Below the pieces are notes generated by a model. It was not told the DNA's origin and did no database searches. It was given only the letters and a program-made list of their open reading frames with translations. Positions 7,481-15,740 of a DNA stretch of 62,033 nucleotides are shown one piece after another. Source of the stretch: a virus; the IMG/VR virus record IMGVR_UViG_3300043777_000073, positions 1 through 62,033 of that record, one strand, 5' to 3'. A program made the position numbers and the translations under genes. How positions within the stretch are numbered: the first letter of the stretch is position 1; each line of letters opens with the position of its first letter.

Positions 7481-7695
7481 CGAGCGCGCCGCATATCGCT
7501 GGCTGCAACGGCAACGGGGGTGTCGACTGTTGGGACTGCGACCACGAGGGCTCCGTCGAACGCCAGTTGAGCGATGACCCGTACGACGTCGAGATAGTCG
7601 CGTGCCATACTTGTGCCGGTACAGGATTCATTGTCTGCGGCGCGTGCGAGCCCGATGAGAGCGCGCGCCAGCAGGAAGCGGGGCAGCTGCCGTGA
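7477..7695 (+). CDS. DnaJ-like zinc-finger protein
   Basis: 72 residues from GTG 7477 (GTGA overlap). Two repeats of the DnaJ-type knuckle are visible: CNGNGGVDCWDCDHEG and CHTCAGTGFIVCGAC. With no J domain it is a small zinc-binding protein, possibly an RNA- or protein-binding adaptor. Confidence 0.7.
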   Translation: MTSAPHIAGCNGNGGVDCWDCDHEGSVERQLSDDPYDVEIVACHTCAGTGFIVCGACEPDESARQQEAGQLP

Positions 7696-7925
7696 CCTAC
7701 GCCGAAAAAGTCGGCTTCTTTCGCAAGGCCTTCGAGAGCGTCCCGCTCGCGGAGTTCGACGGGCCCCAAGCCTTCGTCGAGTTTCGTAGCATGTCGGCCT
7801 ATGCGGTACGGATCGCGGGCCATCCGTACGATGACGAGTGGCCGCTCGCCGCACTGGAAGTCTTGTGCGAGGGCTCGCCGGCGGCGAAAGAGTATTACGG
7901 GCGGACCAAGGAGCAGATCTCGTGA
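7692..7925 (+). CDS. Hypothetical 77-residue protein
   Basis: GTG start with a GTGA overlap. The product, beginning MTYAEKVGFFRKAFESVPLA, appears helical and contains no Cys. Unknown. Confidence 0.55.
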   Translation: MTYAEKVGFFRKAFESVPLAEFDGPQAFVEFRSMSAYAVRIAGHPYDDEWPLAALEVLCEGSPAAKEYYGRTKEQIS

Positions 7926-8161
7926 GCCGCCCACTGGTCGTCTTCAACGCGAACCTCGCGCGGCAGATTGCGCCGGATGAGGACGAGGTCGACCGCATGG
8001 TCGAGGACATCGCGAAGATCGCCCGCGACGCCGACTTCGACTTCAAAGTGACCGACGAGCCCCCGGTCGCGTTCGACACCGTCGTCACGGTGCGCGTTGC
8101 TGGGCCGGGCCGGTTCGAACGGATGCGCGAGCGCGTCGCGCGCTGGCTGGGGCTGCGATGA
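7922..8161 (+). CDS. Hypothetical 79-residue protein
   Basis: GTG 7922 (GTGA overlap). It has an acidic helix (DEDEVDRMVEDIAKIARDA) followed by two likely strands and a basic C-terminal helix (RFERMRERVARWLGLR). The architecture resembles that of the 81-residue product at 15390, whose C-terminal half also has a helix followed by a DFDF stretch. Unknown role. Confidence 0.6.
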   Translation: MSRPLVVFNANLARQIAPDEDEVDRMVEDIAKIARDADFDFKVTDEPPVAFDTVVTVRVAGPGRFERMRERVARWLGLR

Positions 8162-8613
8162 GCGGCATCTTCAATCCGCCCAAGCCCGTCGACCCTGCGG
8201 CCATCCGCCAGCGAGCCGAACGCGCGACCGCAGCCCCATGGGTCTCGCGCGGCCTGCACGGCTCTCTCATCCTGCCGGGCGCGATGGGCGAGAACGCCAT
8301 GGGCTTCGAGGCGACGCACGCCGACTTCAACTTCATTGGCCACGCTCGCGAAGACGTGCCCGAGCTGCTCGACGTCGTCGACGCGCTCGCGCGGCTTCTG
8401 CTCAACGCCGAGGGCCAGATCGGAATCCCGCCTGCGGCGCCGCGCGAAGGCGTGGACGACCACGACATCCTGCTCACGTATCGCTGCGACGAGGTCGTCG
8501 ACGCACTGGCGCTTCTGGGCCTGGACACGAAAGAGAAGAGGGACGAGGCGCGGCGCAAGCTCTCGTGGGCGGGCGGCGGGACACTCGGCAAGGTAAAGGA
8601 GCAAGGACCATGA
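8158..8613 (+). CDS. Ead/Ea22-like early protein
   Basis: 151 residues. The segment DFNFIGHAREDVPELLDVVD matches the conserved core of Ead/Ea22-like phage proteins, which are non-essential early genes of unknown activity. The N-terminus RAERATAAPW is also usual there. The C-terminal half is helical. The call rests on this motif only. Confidence 0.55.
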   Translation: MSGIFNPPKPVDPAAIRQRAERATAAPWVSRGLHGSLILPGAMGENAMGFEATHADFNFIGHAREDVPELLDVVDALARLLLNAEGQIGIPPAAPREGVDDHDILLTYRCDEVVDALALLGLDTKEKRDEARRKLSWAGGGTLGKVKEQGP

Positions 8614-8927
8614 AAAAGCTGGATCTGGGATGGCAGAAAAGCGAAACGGGCCGCGGCATGATACGAGCGCGGGAATTTGTCGACCACAACGGGACGCTCG
8701 TTCCCGTCAGCGCCTCGACTCGAACGGCGGCAAGTGTGCCGGGCTTCATCGGGACGGTCTCGATCGCGGGTGAGATGATCCACATGTCCGAGCACGGCTC
8801 GATGCGCGAGGCCACGCGAGCATGCGACTCGGCGTTCAGCCGAGCGCGGGAACTGCGGACGCTGCCTGGGCAGCGCGACGTGGAAGACGACGAGGACGAT
8901 GACGAAGCGGACGAGTCGGAAAACTGA
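8610..8927 (+). CDS. Hypothetical protein with acidic tail
   Basis: 105 residues from ATG 8610 (ATGA overlap; AAGGAGCAAGG precedes). It ends in a run of Asp/Glu (DVEDDEDDDEADESEN). No domain recognised. Confidence 0.6.
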   Translation: MKKLDLGWQKSETGRGMIRAREFVDHNGTLVPVSASTRTAASVPGFIGTVSIAGEMIHMSEHGSMREATRACDSAFSRARELRTLPGQRDVEDDEDDDEADESEN

Positions 8928-8954
8928 CACGCAAACCAGTAGGAGGCTAAACCA

Positions 8955-9251
8955 ATGGGATTCAAGTATTCTCTCGGCGATCATCTCAGAGACCGCATCT
9001 CGGGCTTCGACGGCATCGTCATGTGCCGCACGGAGTACCTGCACAACTGCAACCGCTACGGCCTGGCGCCGAGGAACGTCGACAAGGACGGCAAGCCGAA
9101 GGACAGCATCTACTTCGACGAGGACCAGGTCGAGCCGATGCCGAAGAAGAAAGCGCAGCCGTACGTCGCGAGGCCCGGCACGCAGCTCGCGCCCGACCAC
9201 GGAGGCCCAGCGCCGGCTCCGCAGCGGCGAGCGGATCCGGGCAGGCGGTGA
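8955..9251 (+). CDS. Small beta-barrel-like phage protein
   Basis: 98 residues; AGGAGG lies 9 nt before ATG 8955. The core YSLGDHLRDRISGFDGIVMC, then RTEYLHNCNRYG and YFDEDQVE, is a pattern I have seen in many phage small proteins with a KOW-like fold ('G-D-x-V-x-D..G..G..x-R..YL.GC'). Its role is not established. The last 25 residues are Pro/Arg-rich and differ in composition. Confidence 0.65.
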   Translation: MGFKYSLGDHLRDRISGFDGIVMCRTEYLHNCNRYGLAPRNVDKDGKPKDSIYFDEDQVEPMPKKKAQPYVARPGTQLAPDHGGPAPAPQRRADPGRR

Positions 9252-9367
9252 CGTCGAAGCGCTTCAACCTCGCGGCCGTCGACTGGACGGCGCTCTGCGT
9301 GTACGCGACGCTCGCGCTGACGGCGATCGGCTGCATCTGGGGCGCGTGCTGCCCGGAGGCGAGATGA
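9248..9367 (+). CDS. 39-residue single-span membrane protein
   Basis: GTG 9248 (GTGA overlap) to 9367. The only notable part is one hydrophobic segment, ALCVYATLALTAIGCIWGAC, suggesting one inner-membrane helix. Support is the four-base overlap at both ends. Confidence 0.5.
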   Translation: MTSKRFNLAAVDWTALCVYATLALTAIGCIWGACCPEAR

Positions 9368-9681
9368 AAGACTACCACTCGTCGCACGCGGTCAGCTACG
9401 AGCAGCCGGCGCAGTATGGCTTCACGGTCGTCGACGTGCTGCCGTTCCTCCGCGGTCGCAAGTGGGACGAGCGCGCGCTTGGGTTCGTGCACACACTGCG
9501 GCCGTCCTACATCCGGGTGACCCGAGGTGAGGTCAAGACCGACGCGCGGACGTGGCGCGTCACGGTCTACGTCGATCATGCGGACACCATTCTGTCGATC
9601 AAGCAAGAGGTCGAGATCGGACTGACCGGCACCGACTGGGAGAACGGTTACGACGCGAGCCTGTGGGTTGACGGCCGATGA
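9364..9681 (+). CDS. Hypothetical 105-residue protein
   Basis: ATG 9364 in an ATGA overlap. Beta-rich C-terminal half (TWRVTVYVDHADTILSIKQE, VEIGLTGTDWENG). Phage proteins with this pattern are often of unknown function next to RusA. Confidence 0.6.
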   Translation: MKDYHSSHAVSYEQPAQYGFTVVDVLPFLRGRKWDERALGFVHTLRPSYIRVTRGEVKTDARTWRVTVYVDHADTILSIKQEVEIGLTGTDWENGYDASLWVDGR

Positions 9682-10136
9682 GCCGCTGGGAGGTCACACT
9701 CATCGTCGACGCGGACCGCAGCCCCGACACGTCGATGTTCCCGACGCCGCTGGTCGTGCACTCGTTCAAGGTCGTCGAGGTCTACGAGCCCATCGTCATC
9801 TTCGAGCTTCCCCTGCGGCTCGTGTCGCTCGCCAACGAGCACACACACTGGCGCATGAGGCAGAAGCGTGCGAAGGAGCATCGAAGCCTCGTGGGCCTTC
9901 GCACGGGCGCGGCGCTCGCATGGGCCGGAGTGCACGGGACGGTTGTGCGCCGTGTGCGCCTCACGCGGCTGGCTCCGCGGCGTCTCGACAGCGACAACGC
10001 CGTCATCGCGGCAAAAGAATGCCGAGATGGCGTGGCGCGAGCGCTTGGCGTCGACGACCACGATGAGCGCGTCACGTGGGAGGTCGCGCAGGAGAAGACC
10101 AGCGGCTACGGCCTTCGCGTGGAGCTTTGGAGATGA
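9678..10136 (+). CDS. RusA-like Holliday-junction resolvase
   Basis: 152 residues. The diagnostic region is RLDSDNAVIAAKECRDGVAR followed by ALGVDDHDERVTW, the D-x-DN..K..RDG..ALG.DD pattern of RusA nucleases. The two Asp pairs are the expected metal ligands. The N-terminal strand ANEHTHWRMRQKRAKEHR matches the usual N..R..W..R motif. It would resolve recombination or replication junctions before packaging. Confidence 0.65.
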   Translation: MSRWEVTLIVDADRSPDTSMFPTPLVVHSFKVVEVYEPIVIFELPLRLVSLANEHTHWRMRQKRAKEHRSLVGLRTGAALAWAGVHGTVVRRVRLTRLAPRRLDSDNAVIAAKECRDGVARALGVDDHDERVTWEVAQEKTSGYGLRVELWR

Positions 10137-10399
10137 CCGAGCACGACCACGACTGGAAAGAGACCGACCGCGACGACAACGCCGAACGCATTCGCACGCG
10201 AGACGAGTGCACGGGATGCGGGGCCAGGCGCTACGGCTGCTACGCGAAGTGGCTCGGGGAACTCTGCGAAGGGCAAACCGACTACGATCGGATGGCGGAC
10301 GGCACGCGGCTCGGAGCCTGGGGGCCCGTCGGTCGCTGGACGCATTCAATCGAGCCTTCTGGCGAATTGCCTCTTGCGAAGGCAGATCGCCAAGCGTAA
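10133..10399 (+). CDS. Hypothetical zinc-knuckle protein
   Basis: 88 residues from ATG 10133 (ATGA). One CTGCG motif with a further Cys and an HDHDW start could bind zinc. A GLGA-like C-terminal part is Trp-rich. Unknown. Confidence 0.55.
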   Translation: MTEHDHDWKETDRDDNAERIRTRDECTGCGARRYGCYAKWLGELCEGQTDYDRMADGTRLGAWGPVGRWTHSIEPSGELPLAKADRQA

Positions 10400-10430
10400 A
10401 GATACCGGCAAGCTCAGGAGGGCTACGCGC

Positions 10431-11243
10431 ATGACCGAAGGGTACAGGCTGCCGCCGGACCTACAAGGTGACCTCACGTGGTACTGGACGGAAGCCGAGA
10501 GCGCCCTGGGGGTCCGCAGCACTACCGGATCGCAAGTCGCTCTTTTGCAGGCCAGGGCGATGCCTGAAAAAGAGCGTATCGACCCGGGGCTGGCCCTAGA
10601 ACGCTGGCGCCTGGGCGGGCCGGAGGAACGTAAGGCCATGCGGGCGGAGCGCTGGGAGCGCGAGGACCAGGCGGCGCGCGACGTCTTCCAGACGCTCTCG
10701 GTCGGCAAGGGCTCGGCCGGCGACTGCACGCGCTACAAGCGAGCCTTTGCGACCTCGTCGATCGATGGTGTACCCATCGAGCTTTCAGAGATAACGTATG
10801 AGCCCGATTGGTCGAGGATTTCTGGCGCAGCGGCTCAGGTCCGGCAGAGAAGCCGACGAGTGTGGAGAAACTTGCATCGAATGAAGGGCCAGCCTGTGGG
10901 CGTCCGCCACGAGTTTATCCTGTTCCGTGCGTTTGGCCCGCAAGTGAACGTGCTTCAAGAGTCGAAGACCATCGCCAAAGAACGAGAAGCCAGGGAGCTT
11001 GAGCCGCTCTACGAGTTTACGCCGGAGATTTCGCGGCGGCTGGACGGGAGCATTTCGCGTCGGCGCGTTCTCGAGTTGGCTCTGCGCAAGCCCTCTCCGT
11101 CCCTGCAGCGCGTGCTTCGGGAGCAGGCGCGCACCGTCTTGTGTGACGCAAGCTGGGCGTACAGCAAAGCAGCTGAGCATGAGACGTTGGGCCAGAGGGA
11201 TCGCGGACGTGGGCGAGTTCTGCGACTGATGGCGGCGGCATAG
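10431..11243 (+). CDS. Hypothetical 270-residue protein
   Basis: ATG 10431 with AGGAGGG upstream. Highly charged and Arg-rich, predicted helical (EERKAMRAERWEREDQAARD). It contains no signal peptide and no motif I recognise. Codon use is slightly less GC-rich than its neighbours, as are the next two genes, which suggests a more recent arrival. Confidence 0.65.
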   Translation: MTEGYRLPPDLQGDLTWYWTEAESALGVRSTTGSQVALLQARAMPEKERIDPGLALERWRLGGPEERKAMRAERWEREDQAARDVFQTLSVGKGSAGDCTRYKRAFATSSIDGVPIELSEITYEPDWSRISGAAAQVRQRSRRVWRNLHRMKGQPVGVRHEFILFRAFGPQVNVLQESKTIAKEREARELEPLYEFTPEISRRLDGSISRRRVLELALRKPSPSLQRVLREQARTVLCDASWAYSKAAEHETLGQRDRGRGRVLRLMAAA

Positions 11244-11338
11244 ACGTACGATGTCCGACTAGGCGCTTCCGGGCTAGGCAGTGCACGTCAACGTTCGGTG
11301 ACGCAAGGCAAGGGCCCTTCGGGGCGTAGGAGCGAACG

Positions 11339-11644
11339 ATGAAAATTGTAAAGCTGAGCGACGAGACGTGCAGGCTGATTGAGGAGGCGAACGAGATAGA
11401 TCGTGCGGCTCGCGAATTGGACGCCGAGTTCAAGCGCCTGCCGGAGTACGCAGCGTTCCAAGCAGCCGCGGTGGATGGCGGTGTGCCTGCGTATTGTCCG
11501 GCTGCAGTCGCCCTGCAGATGCTGGAGATAACGTCCAGATGTCGTCGGGCGGATGGAGACCGCGACGCGGCCGTGAAACGCGCGTGGGCCGCTTTGAGAG
11601 CAGACATAGGCGTAGTCTGGAGCATGTATTATGAGCATTACTAG
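11339..11644 (+). CDS. Hypothetical 101-residue helical protein
   Basis: ATG 11339, with TAGGAG 7 nt upstream. The product begins MKIVKLSDETCRLIEEANEI and is helical throughout. The start of the following gene overlaps its end by 14 nt, so the two are probably expressed together. Confidence 0.65.
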   Translation: MKIVKLSDETCRLIEEANEIDRAARELDAEFKRLPEYAAFQAAAVDGGVPAYCPAAVALQMLEITSRCRRADGDRDAAVKRAWAALRADIGVVWSMYYEHY

Positions 11645-12392
11645 ACGCAACGCAATCATCGGGGCCGCCGCGTGCGCGGTGGGGCCCGTTCCGGCGATGG
11701 CCGGCACTTCGCATCGCGACAAGTACGGCAAGCTTTGGGAAGAGGGACCGTATGCGTCGCCAGCGCGGCAGGAACTGGCAGAGATACTGCTCGCGGTGCC
11801 GGGGGTGGCGCGGGTGGCGACAACGAGTCCGAACCAAGAGACCAACGCGTGCGGCATACGGTGCACGACGGAGGCCGGTCGCGATTGGTATACCGGCTGC
11901 CTGCAATTCAAGGACGAAGCCCCACGCCCGCAAGAGGCTCTCTGGGAAGAGTTGCGCGACACGACGGCGATGGACGTCGTCATCCGTGGCGATAGCGCGG
12001 AGACGCTTCTCTGCGAAGCTACGGGTGAGCAGAACCGAGCGTTGATTGACGCCAGCAATCTGAATTGGGAGGCGAAGAAGTGGCCGATTGAGGCGCTGGA
12101 GGCGTCGATGCTGGAGCGTCTGCGAGCGACGCCTGGCGTCAGATACGCTCGGGCGCCACGGACGGAACATCTCGGGCGTCGTGCCGACTTCGTCCACGTT
12201 TGCATGTCGGATGGGTGGCACCTTGAATGGGACAAGGACACCAAGCCGTTTTGGCCCACGAGAGAAAGGCTGCTGCGTCGCGTGCTCACGACTGGGCCGT
12301 ACGAGATACAACGCTTCACGGAACGGCGGCGTGCGATAAAAGCGAGGTCTAGAACCCACCAGCGAAACGTGGTAACGAGAGAGAGCCTGTAG
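11631..12392 (+). CDS. Putative exported protein with Tat-like signal
   Basis: 253 residues from ATG 11631; GGAG lies 8 nt upstream. The N-terminus MSITRRNAIIGAAACAVG has a twin-arginine, a hydrophobic stretch and a possible AMA-G cleavage site near residue 25. The rest is soluble, with scattered Trp and no recognised fold. An exported protein among early phage genes is unusual. If the signal is real, it could act at the envelope. Confidence 0.6.
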   Translation: MSITRRNAIIGAAACAVGPVPAMAGTSHRDKYGKLWEEGPYASPARQELAEILLAVPGVARVATTSPNQETNACGIRCTTEAGRDWYTGCLQFKDEAPRPQEALWEELRDTTAMDVVIRGDSAETLLCEATGEQNRALIDASNLNWEAKKWPIEALEASMLERLRATPGVRYARAPRTEHLGRRADFVHVCMSDGWHLEWDKDTKPFWPTRERLLRRVLTTGPYEIQRFTERRRAIKARSRTHQRNVVTRESL

Positions 12393-12404
12393 GAGGGCAC
12401 AATC

Positions 12405-13223
12405 ATGGCATTCGGAAAAAAGAAGGTCGAGATCAACTACAATCAAGCCAATGTCGCGATGCTCGCGGCGGATGCACTCAAGAAGTCTAGAGCGGTGCGT
12501 GTCCGCCTGGCACTGCGGCTGACGTTCGATACGCCGCTTCTCATGCAGCGGTGGACGACGAAAGCGGTGCGGCAGATGCTCGGGAAGATGGTGGGCATGC
12601 CCGAGCCGAAGGTCTCGAAGGATCTAACGAAAGACTTCGAGGAGTCGTACTACCGGAACACGAACGGCGAGCCGGTTATCCCGTGCCGCGTCATCAAGGC
12701 GGCAATCGTCTCCGGGGCCATCGCAACGGGAGATGTCGTCACGAAGGCGGACCTCAAGCGAAGCTTGCGGGTCATCGGCTGGACGGCCCCAGTCGTGTTC
12801 AAAGGCGCGAAGACCATGAGCACCATGATCGTTCGCAACAGCGGCGGCCAGCCTGACGTTCGTGCACGCGCGGAGTTCCCTGTCGGTTCAACCGTCGACA
12901 TCCTTGTCGAGTTTGGCGTGCCGCTCACGCCGGACAAGGTGATGGCCGCCATCGAAGCCTCAGGCGTCGCTATCGGCATTGGCGAGTGGCGACCTGAGAA
13001 CGGCGGCGAGCTTGGGACGTTCCACGTCGACATCTTGAAGAACGACAAGGCGGCGCACGACCGAATCATCAAGGCGACGAGCGTGCCGGAGGACGAGTTC
13101 GTGATTCCGCCCGAGATGCTTCGGACGCTGGAGAGCATTCCAGTGGAGAAGCTAAGCGACTCCGCGCGCAAGGTTCGGTCGTTGGCGGATCACATCGGAA
13201 AGCAGAAAAGAACCGGGACTTGA
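12405..13223 (+). CDS. PLLMxR-family protein, locus 1 (possible RAMP-like nucleic-acid binder)
   Basis: 272 residues; AGGAGGG precedes ATG 12405. Marked motifs are TPLLMQR at 43-49, EPVIPCRVIKAAIVSGA near 89-105, RARAEFP near 153 and a Gly-rich IGIGEWRPENGGELGTF at 190-206. The protein at 18792 has the same four blocks (SPLLMNR; KPMLPGENLMACLIAAG; RPRFD; VGLCDFRPARKGVFGKF), so the two are homologous although distant. Similar proteins occur in other phages without a known job. The C-terminal Gly-rich segment recalls the loop of RAMP proteins such as Cas7, but that is inference. A ribbon-helix-helix gene and a 5-nt-phased array follow directly. Confidence 0.8.
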   Translation: MAFGKKKVEINYNQANVAMLAADALKKSRAVRVRLALRLTFDTPLLMQRWTTKAVRQMLGKMVGMPEPKVSKDLTKDFEESYYRNTNGEPVIPCRVIKAAIVSGAIATGDVVTKADLKRSLRVIGWTAPVVFKGAKTMSTMIVRNSGGQPDVRARAEFPVGSTVDILVEFGVPLTPDKVMAAIEASGVAIGIGEWRPENGGELGTFHVDILKNDKAAHDRIIKATSVPEDEFVIPPEMLRTLESIPVEKLSDSARKVRSLADHIGKQKRTGT

Positions 13224-13224
13224 A

Positions 13225-13473
13225 ATGACTCGAGACAAGCAGATCAATTTCCGCGTTTCCGAGGACGAGGCGGCCCGATTCGATCGTGTCGCCGAGCACT
13301 ATGGGCTGGCGATGGCAGCGATGATTCGGATGCTCGTGAAGGAGAAGGGACGATACCATACGGGGACGTCGAGGCAGGCATGGTCTCCACCGGATTGGAG
13401 CGGCAAGGACGGGTTAGGCATGGCAGGCAAGGTTTCCACCGGATCGGAAAGTCCAGCACCGGCATCGGACTAA
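13225..13473 (+). CDS. Ribbon-helix-helix protein, locus 1
   Basis: 82 residues, one base after the previous stop. Residues 5-42 are a CopG/Arc-type RHH: QINFRVSEDEAARF, then DRVAEHYGLAMAAMIRMLVK. The first strand and two helices are complete. From about residue 50 the sequence changes to low-complexity Gly/Ser/Lys, which is simply the translation of the downstream pentamer array, so the natural end may have been near 46. It could bind operators or the array DNA. Confidence 0.75.
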   Translation: MTRDKQINFRVSEDEAARFDRVAEHYGLAMAAMIRMLVKEKGRYHTGTSRQAWSPPDWSGKDGLGMAGKVSTGSESPAPASD

Positions 13474-13758
13474 ACTCCGAACGCATAGGAAGTCAACGGC
13501 TTGGCGAGGCAGGAGTGTCTAGGAGCGGCTTCGTGGGTTCACGAACGGATGGGACCGGCGTGGCAAGGCAGGCAAGGCAGCGATCGAATCGGCGTCGCAT
13601 GGATTGGATCGGCACGTAGGGGTCAGGTATGGCAGGAACGGATAGGATAGGCGCGGATAGGATACGGAATGGATTGGCAAGGCAGGCGTCGATTGAAGCG
13701 TAGAGGATAGGAGCGGCACGTATCGGTCATCACCTGATTGGACCGGCATGGCAGGCAC
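13373..13758 (+). repeat. Degenerate 5-nt-phased GGNNN array, locus 1
   Basis: About 55 GG dinucleotides occur in 386 nt. Successive GG starts lie mostly 5 nt apart, or 10, 15 or 20 where a unit is degenerate; for example 13635, 640, 645, 650, 655, 660, 666, 671, 676, 681. All steps of 4 are GGCAGG. Common units are GGCAA, GGCAT, GGATT, GGATA and GGATC. G is enriched on the coding strand. The part after 13473 is non-coding. It is not a CRISPR array, since there are no constant repeats. Confidence 0.85.
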
Positions 13759-13780
13759 TGAAAACATGTAGGAGGACAAC

Positions 13781-14362
13781 ATGAAAAGAGCACCGACGAA
13801 AACGAAGTACAGGTTCAGGCTCATCCAAGACGAGTCACTCGCGCAGCTTGCGGGAGTCGAACTGACGAAGCTGGCAGAACAGCTGAAGGTCAACGACATC
13901 CGGCAGCTAGACGCCGCGACGGTCTGTGACATCGTTCTCAACGACAAGAAGCACCCGCTGAGAAAGCTCCCGATCTGGGGAGACTTCGATACCAAGACAG
14001 CGGCCCGCAAGCACTGGATCGAAACGACGCGTCGGCTCATTTCTGGGATTCAGATCGTGACGTACCATGTCGGCAAACGAGAGCACGTGAGCCCGATGTT
14101 TGTGAGCGCCGAGGCCCCAACGAAGAAAGAAGGGTCGAGGGCGACACGGCGATCGCACGTGATGACGGCCGACAGCTTGGCGCATGACCCGGTATTCATG
14201 TCGGCGGTCGGGACCAAACTGCGGACGATTTTTCATACGCTGCAGAGTTTGGAGCAGTACACGAGCGCGAGGCAGGTCCCCGAGAACCTGAGTGAACTTC
14301 TGGCTACTATCCGAGAGGCGGTGGACGCGTACAACGGAACGATGGCGAGCGAGGCAGCGTAG
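13781..14362 (+). CDS. Hypothetical 193-residue protein
   Basis: ATG 13781 with GTAGGAGG 7 nt upstream. The protein is basic at the start (MKRAPTKTKYRFRLIQDES), then helical, with a long helix near the end. No motif recognised. It is the first gene after the array and may share its transcript. Confidence 0.7.
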   Translation: MKRAPTKTKYRFRLIQDESLAQLAGVELTKLAEQLKVNDIRQLDAATVCDIVLNDKKHPLRKLPIWGDFDTKTAARKHWIETTRRLISGIQIVTYHVGKREHVSPMFVSAEAPTKKEGSRATRRSHVMTADSLAHDPVFMSAVGTKLRTIFHTLQSLEQYTSARQVPENLSELLATIREAVDAYNGTMASEAA

Positions 14363-14449
14363 GAGTCCAGACATCGCACGTCCCGATGCGGTTCGGTAAC
14401 GCTAGTATGGGCAACGCTAGACAAGGCAAGAGGCTTCGGTCTGAGCACG

Positions 14450-14848
14450 ATGAGCAAACCGAAAGCACCACGAATCCCGACGGGACTGAGCAAGCACGTC
14501 AGCATGCGTGGCTTGGCCGTTCGAGTCGCGAAGGCCAGTGGGGAGCCAGCCCACAACGTGGAGATGAAAATTCGCAGGCAACTTCTCAAGTGGCTTGCTC
14601 ATGACGTCCAGCAAGGGCTCAACCCCACTTGGATGTACCGCGCTCCGCACTCACGGACGTGGCGGATCAACCTCAGCGCTCTGCGGGCGGCGCACAAGGA
14701 ATTTTTCGAAGATCCATTGCCTCAAGACTTGGAAGCCAGGATCGAAGCGCTCGAGACCGAGGTCGACGAACTCAAGTGGGCGCGCGACACGATGGCGACC
14801 GAGATCGGAAAGCTCAGGGGCGCGGTCGAGGGGAGGGCCGGGGCGTGA
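14450..14848 (+). CDS. Putative DNA-binding protein with coiled coil
   Basis: 132 residues. Residues 10-75 are basic and helical with Arg/Lys/Trp (MYRAPHSRTWRINLSALR), suggesting nucleic-acid contact. Residues 88-125 form a coiled coil with leucines every seven (EARIEALETEVDELKWARDT). Role unknown; it could be a regulatory or nucleoid-type protein. Confidence 0.6.
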   Translation: MSKPKAPRIPTGLSKHVSMRGLAVRVAKASGEPAHNVEMKIRRQLLKWLAHDVQQGLNPTWMYRAPHSRTWRINLSALRAAHKEFFEDPLPQDLEARIEALETEVDELKWARDTMATEIGKLRGAVEGRAGA

Positions 14849-14907
14849 GGCAGACAGGCGATCTGCGAAGCGCTAGAACAGTGAACGCGCGCTCACGCTT
14901 ATCCCAC

Positions 14908-15384
14908 ATGAAAAATGTGCGTGTCAAGTGGGACCTTTTGCATGGTATAAGGCAGCGTAACTCAATGGGAAATATCCAAACGAAATCGAAGCTACTGAAG
15001 CTCATCAGGAAAGAGGAGCAGGTTTGCCGTTCGCCAGAGCCACGGGTCGGTGCGGCGCAAATCATGAAGCGCGTCAATCGCTCCGAGGGCGAGTTCGTGA
15101 AGCACGCAGCGGAGAACCACGACGTTCGCATCTGGCGCCACGGGTGGCCGGACTTCTTGCTGCAAGACAGGTCGACCGGGAAGACCTACGCCGTCGAGGT
15201 CAAGCGCGGTAAGGACGTTGTGCGGGAGAGCCAGGCGGCGATGTTCGTTGCACTTGAGGCGGCGGGCATCCCGGTCTACGTGTGGAACCCGGCCGTGCCG
15301 AATCGACTGAGGCATTGGCGGAGCTACGCCGAGTGGAAGCCGGAGCCGCCACGGGAGTGGTATGAGCGCTGGGGAAAGAAGTAA
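14908..15384 (+). CDS. VRR-NUC type nuclease
   Basis: About 158 residues from ATG 14908 (ATG 14965 is an alternative). The core reads GWPDFLLQDRSTGKTYAVEV, then KRGKDVVRESQAAMFVALEA. It holds the PD-(D/E)xK residues D, E and K of VRR-NUC proteins, followed by the QxxxxxxLexAGIPVYVW block. These stand-alone nucleases cut branched or flap DNA in phage replication and recombination. The first 60 residues are helical. Confidence 0.8.
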   Translation: MKNVRVKWDLLHGIRQRNSMGNIQTKSKLLKLIRKEEQVCRSPEPRVGAAQIMKRVNRSEGEFVKHAAENHDVRIWRHGWPDFLLQDRSTGKTYAVEVKRGKDVVRESQAAMFVALEAAGIPVYVWNPAVPNRLRHWRSYAEWKPEPPREWYERWGKK

Positions 15385-15389
15385 TCTAC

Positions 15390-15635
15390 ATGGCCAGATC
15401 GTTCACGCTCCAGAACGGCGACATCCTCGTGATTCCAGAGGGCATTCATACGGAGACGGTGAGCCCGTGGCACCCGTCGGTCACTGGCGGCCGCGCCGTG
15501 GTCGAGGTCCAGCGGATCGAAGCCTTCGCGGCCAGCCTCAAGCGGGCGGCGGAGTCCGTCGACTTCGACTTCGTCGCGCGGTTCTCGCGCAGGCCCGAGC
15601 CCAGCGCGGAAGCTGAACCACAGTCGCGAACTTGA
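15390..15635 (+). CDS. Hypothetical 81-residue protein
   Basis: Starts 5 nt after the nuclease stop. Beta-rich first half (RSFTLQNGDILVIPEGIHTE), then a helix and DFDFVARF. Last gene of the rightward early region. Unknown function. Confidence 0.6.
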   Translation: MARSFTLQNGDILVIPEGIHTETVSPWHPSVTGGRAVVEVQRIEAFAASLKRAAESVDFDFVARFSRRPEPSAEAEPQSRT

Positions 15636-15661
15636 CCTATGTCGGTGGCCACGTATCGTCA

Positions 15662-15680
15662 CGCGATGCCATGCATCGCG
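15662..15680. promoter_or_regulatory. Perfect 8-bp inverted repeat with 3-nt loop
   Basis: CGCGATGC-CAT-GCATCGCG. Could be an operator or the stem of a terminator, but no T-run follows. Confidence 0.5.
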
Positions 15681-15689
15681 CATCAAGTT

Positions 15690-15740
15690 AGTAGGAGTCG
15701 CGCGCTGGACCAGGCCTCCCTTCGGCTCGGCCCTCCTACT
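15690..15740 (+). terminator. Possible early-region terminator
   Basis: AGTAGGAG (15690-15697) pairs with CTCCTACT (15733-15740). The arms enclose GC-rich sequence that can also fold, and the stem is followed by CGTTTCGTTT. The loop is long, so the call is tentative. Confidence 0.35.

Noticed and set aside
13373-13758. CRISPR array
   Set aside because: No constant repeats separated by unique spacers, and no cas genes. The periodicity is 5 nt.
14948-14975. tRNA-like start (GGCAGCGTAACTCAATGGG)
   Set aside because: No anticodon or T arm and no complementary acceptor follow. It lies inside or next to the VRR-NUC start.
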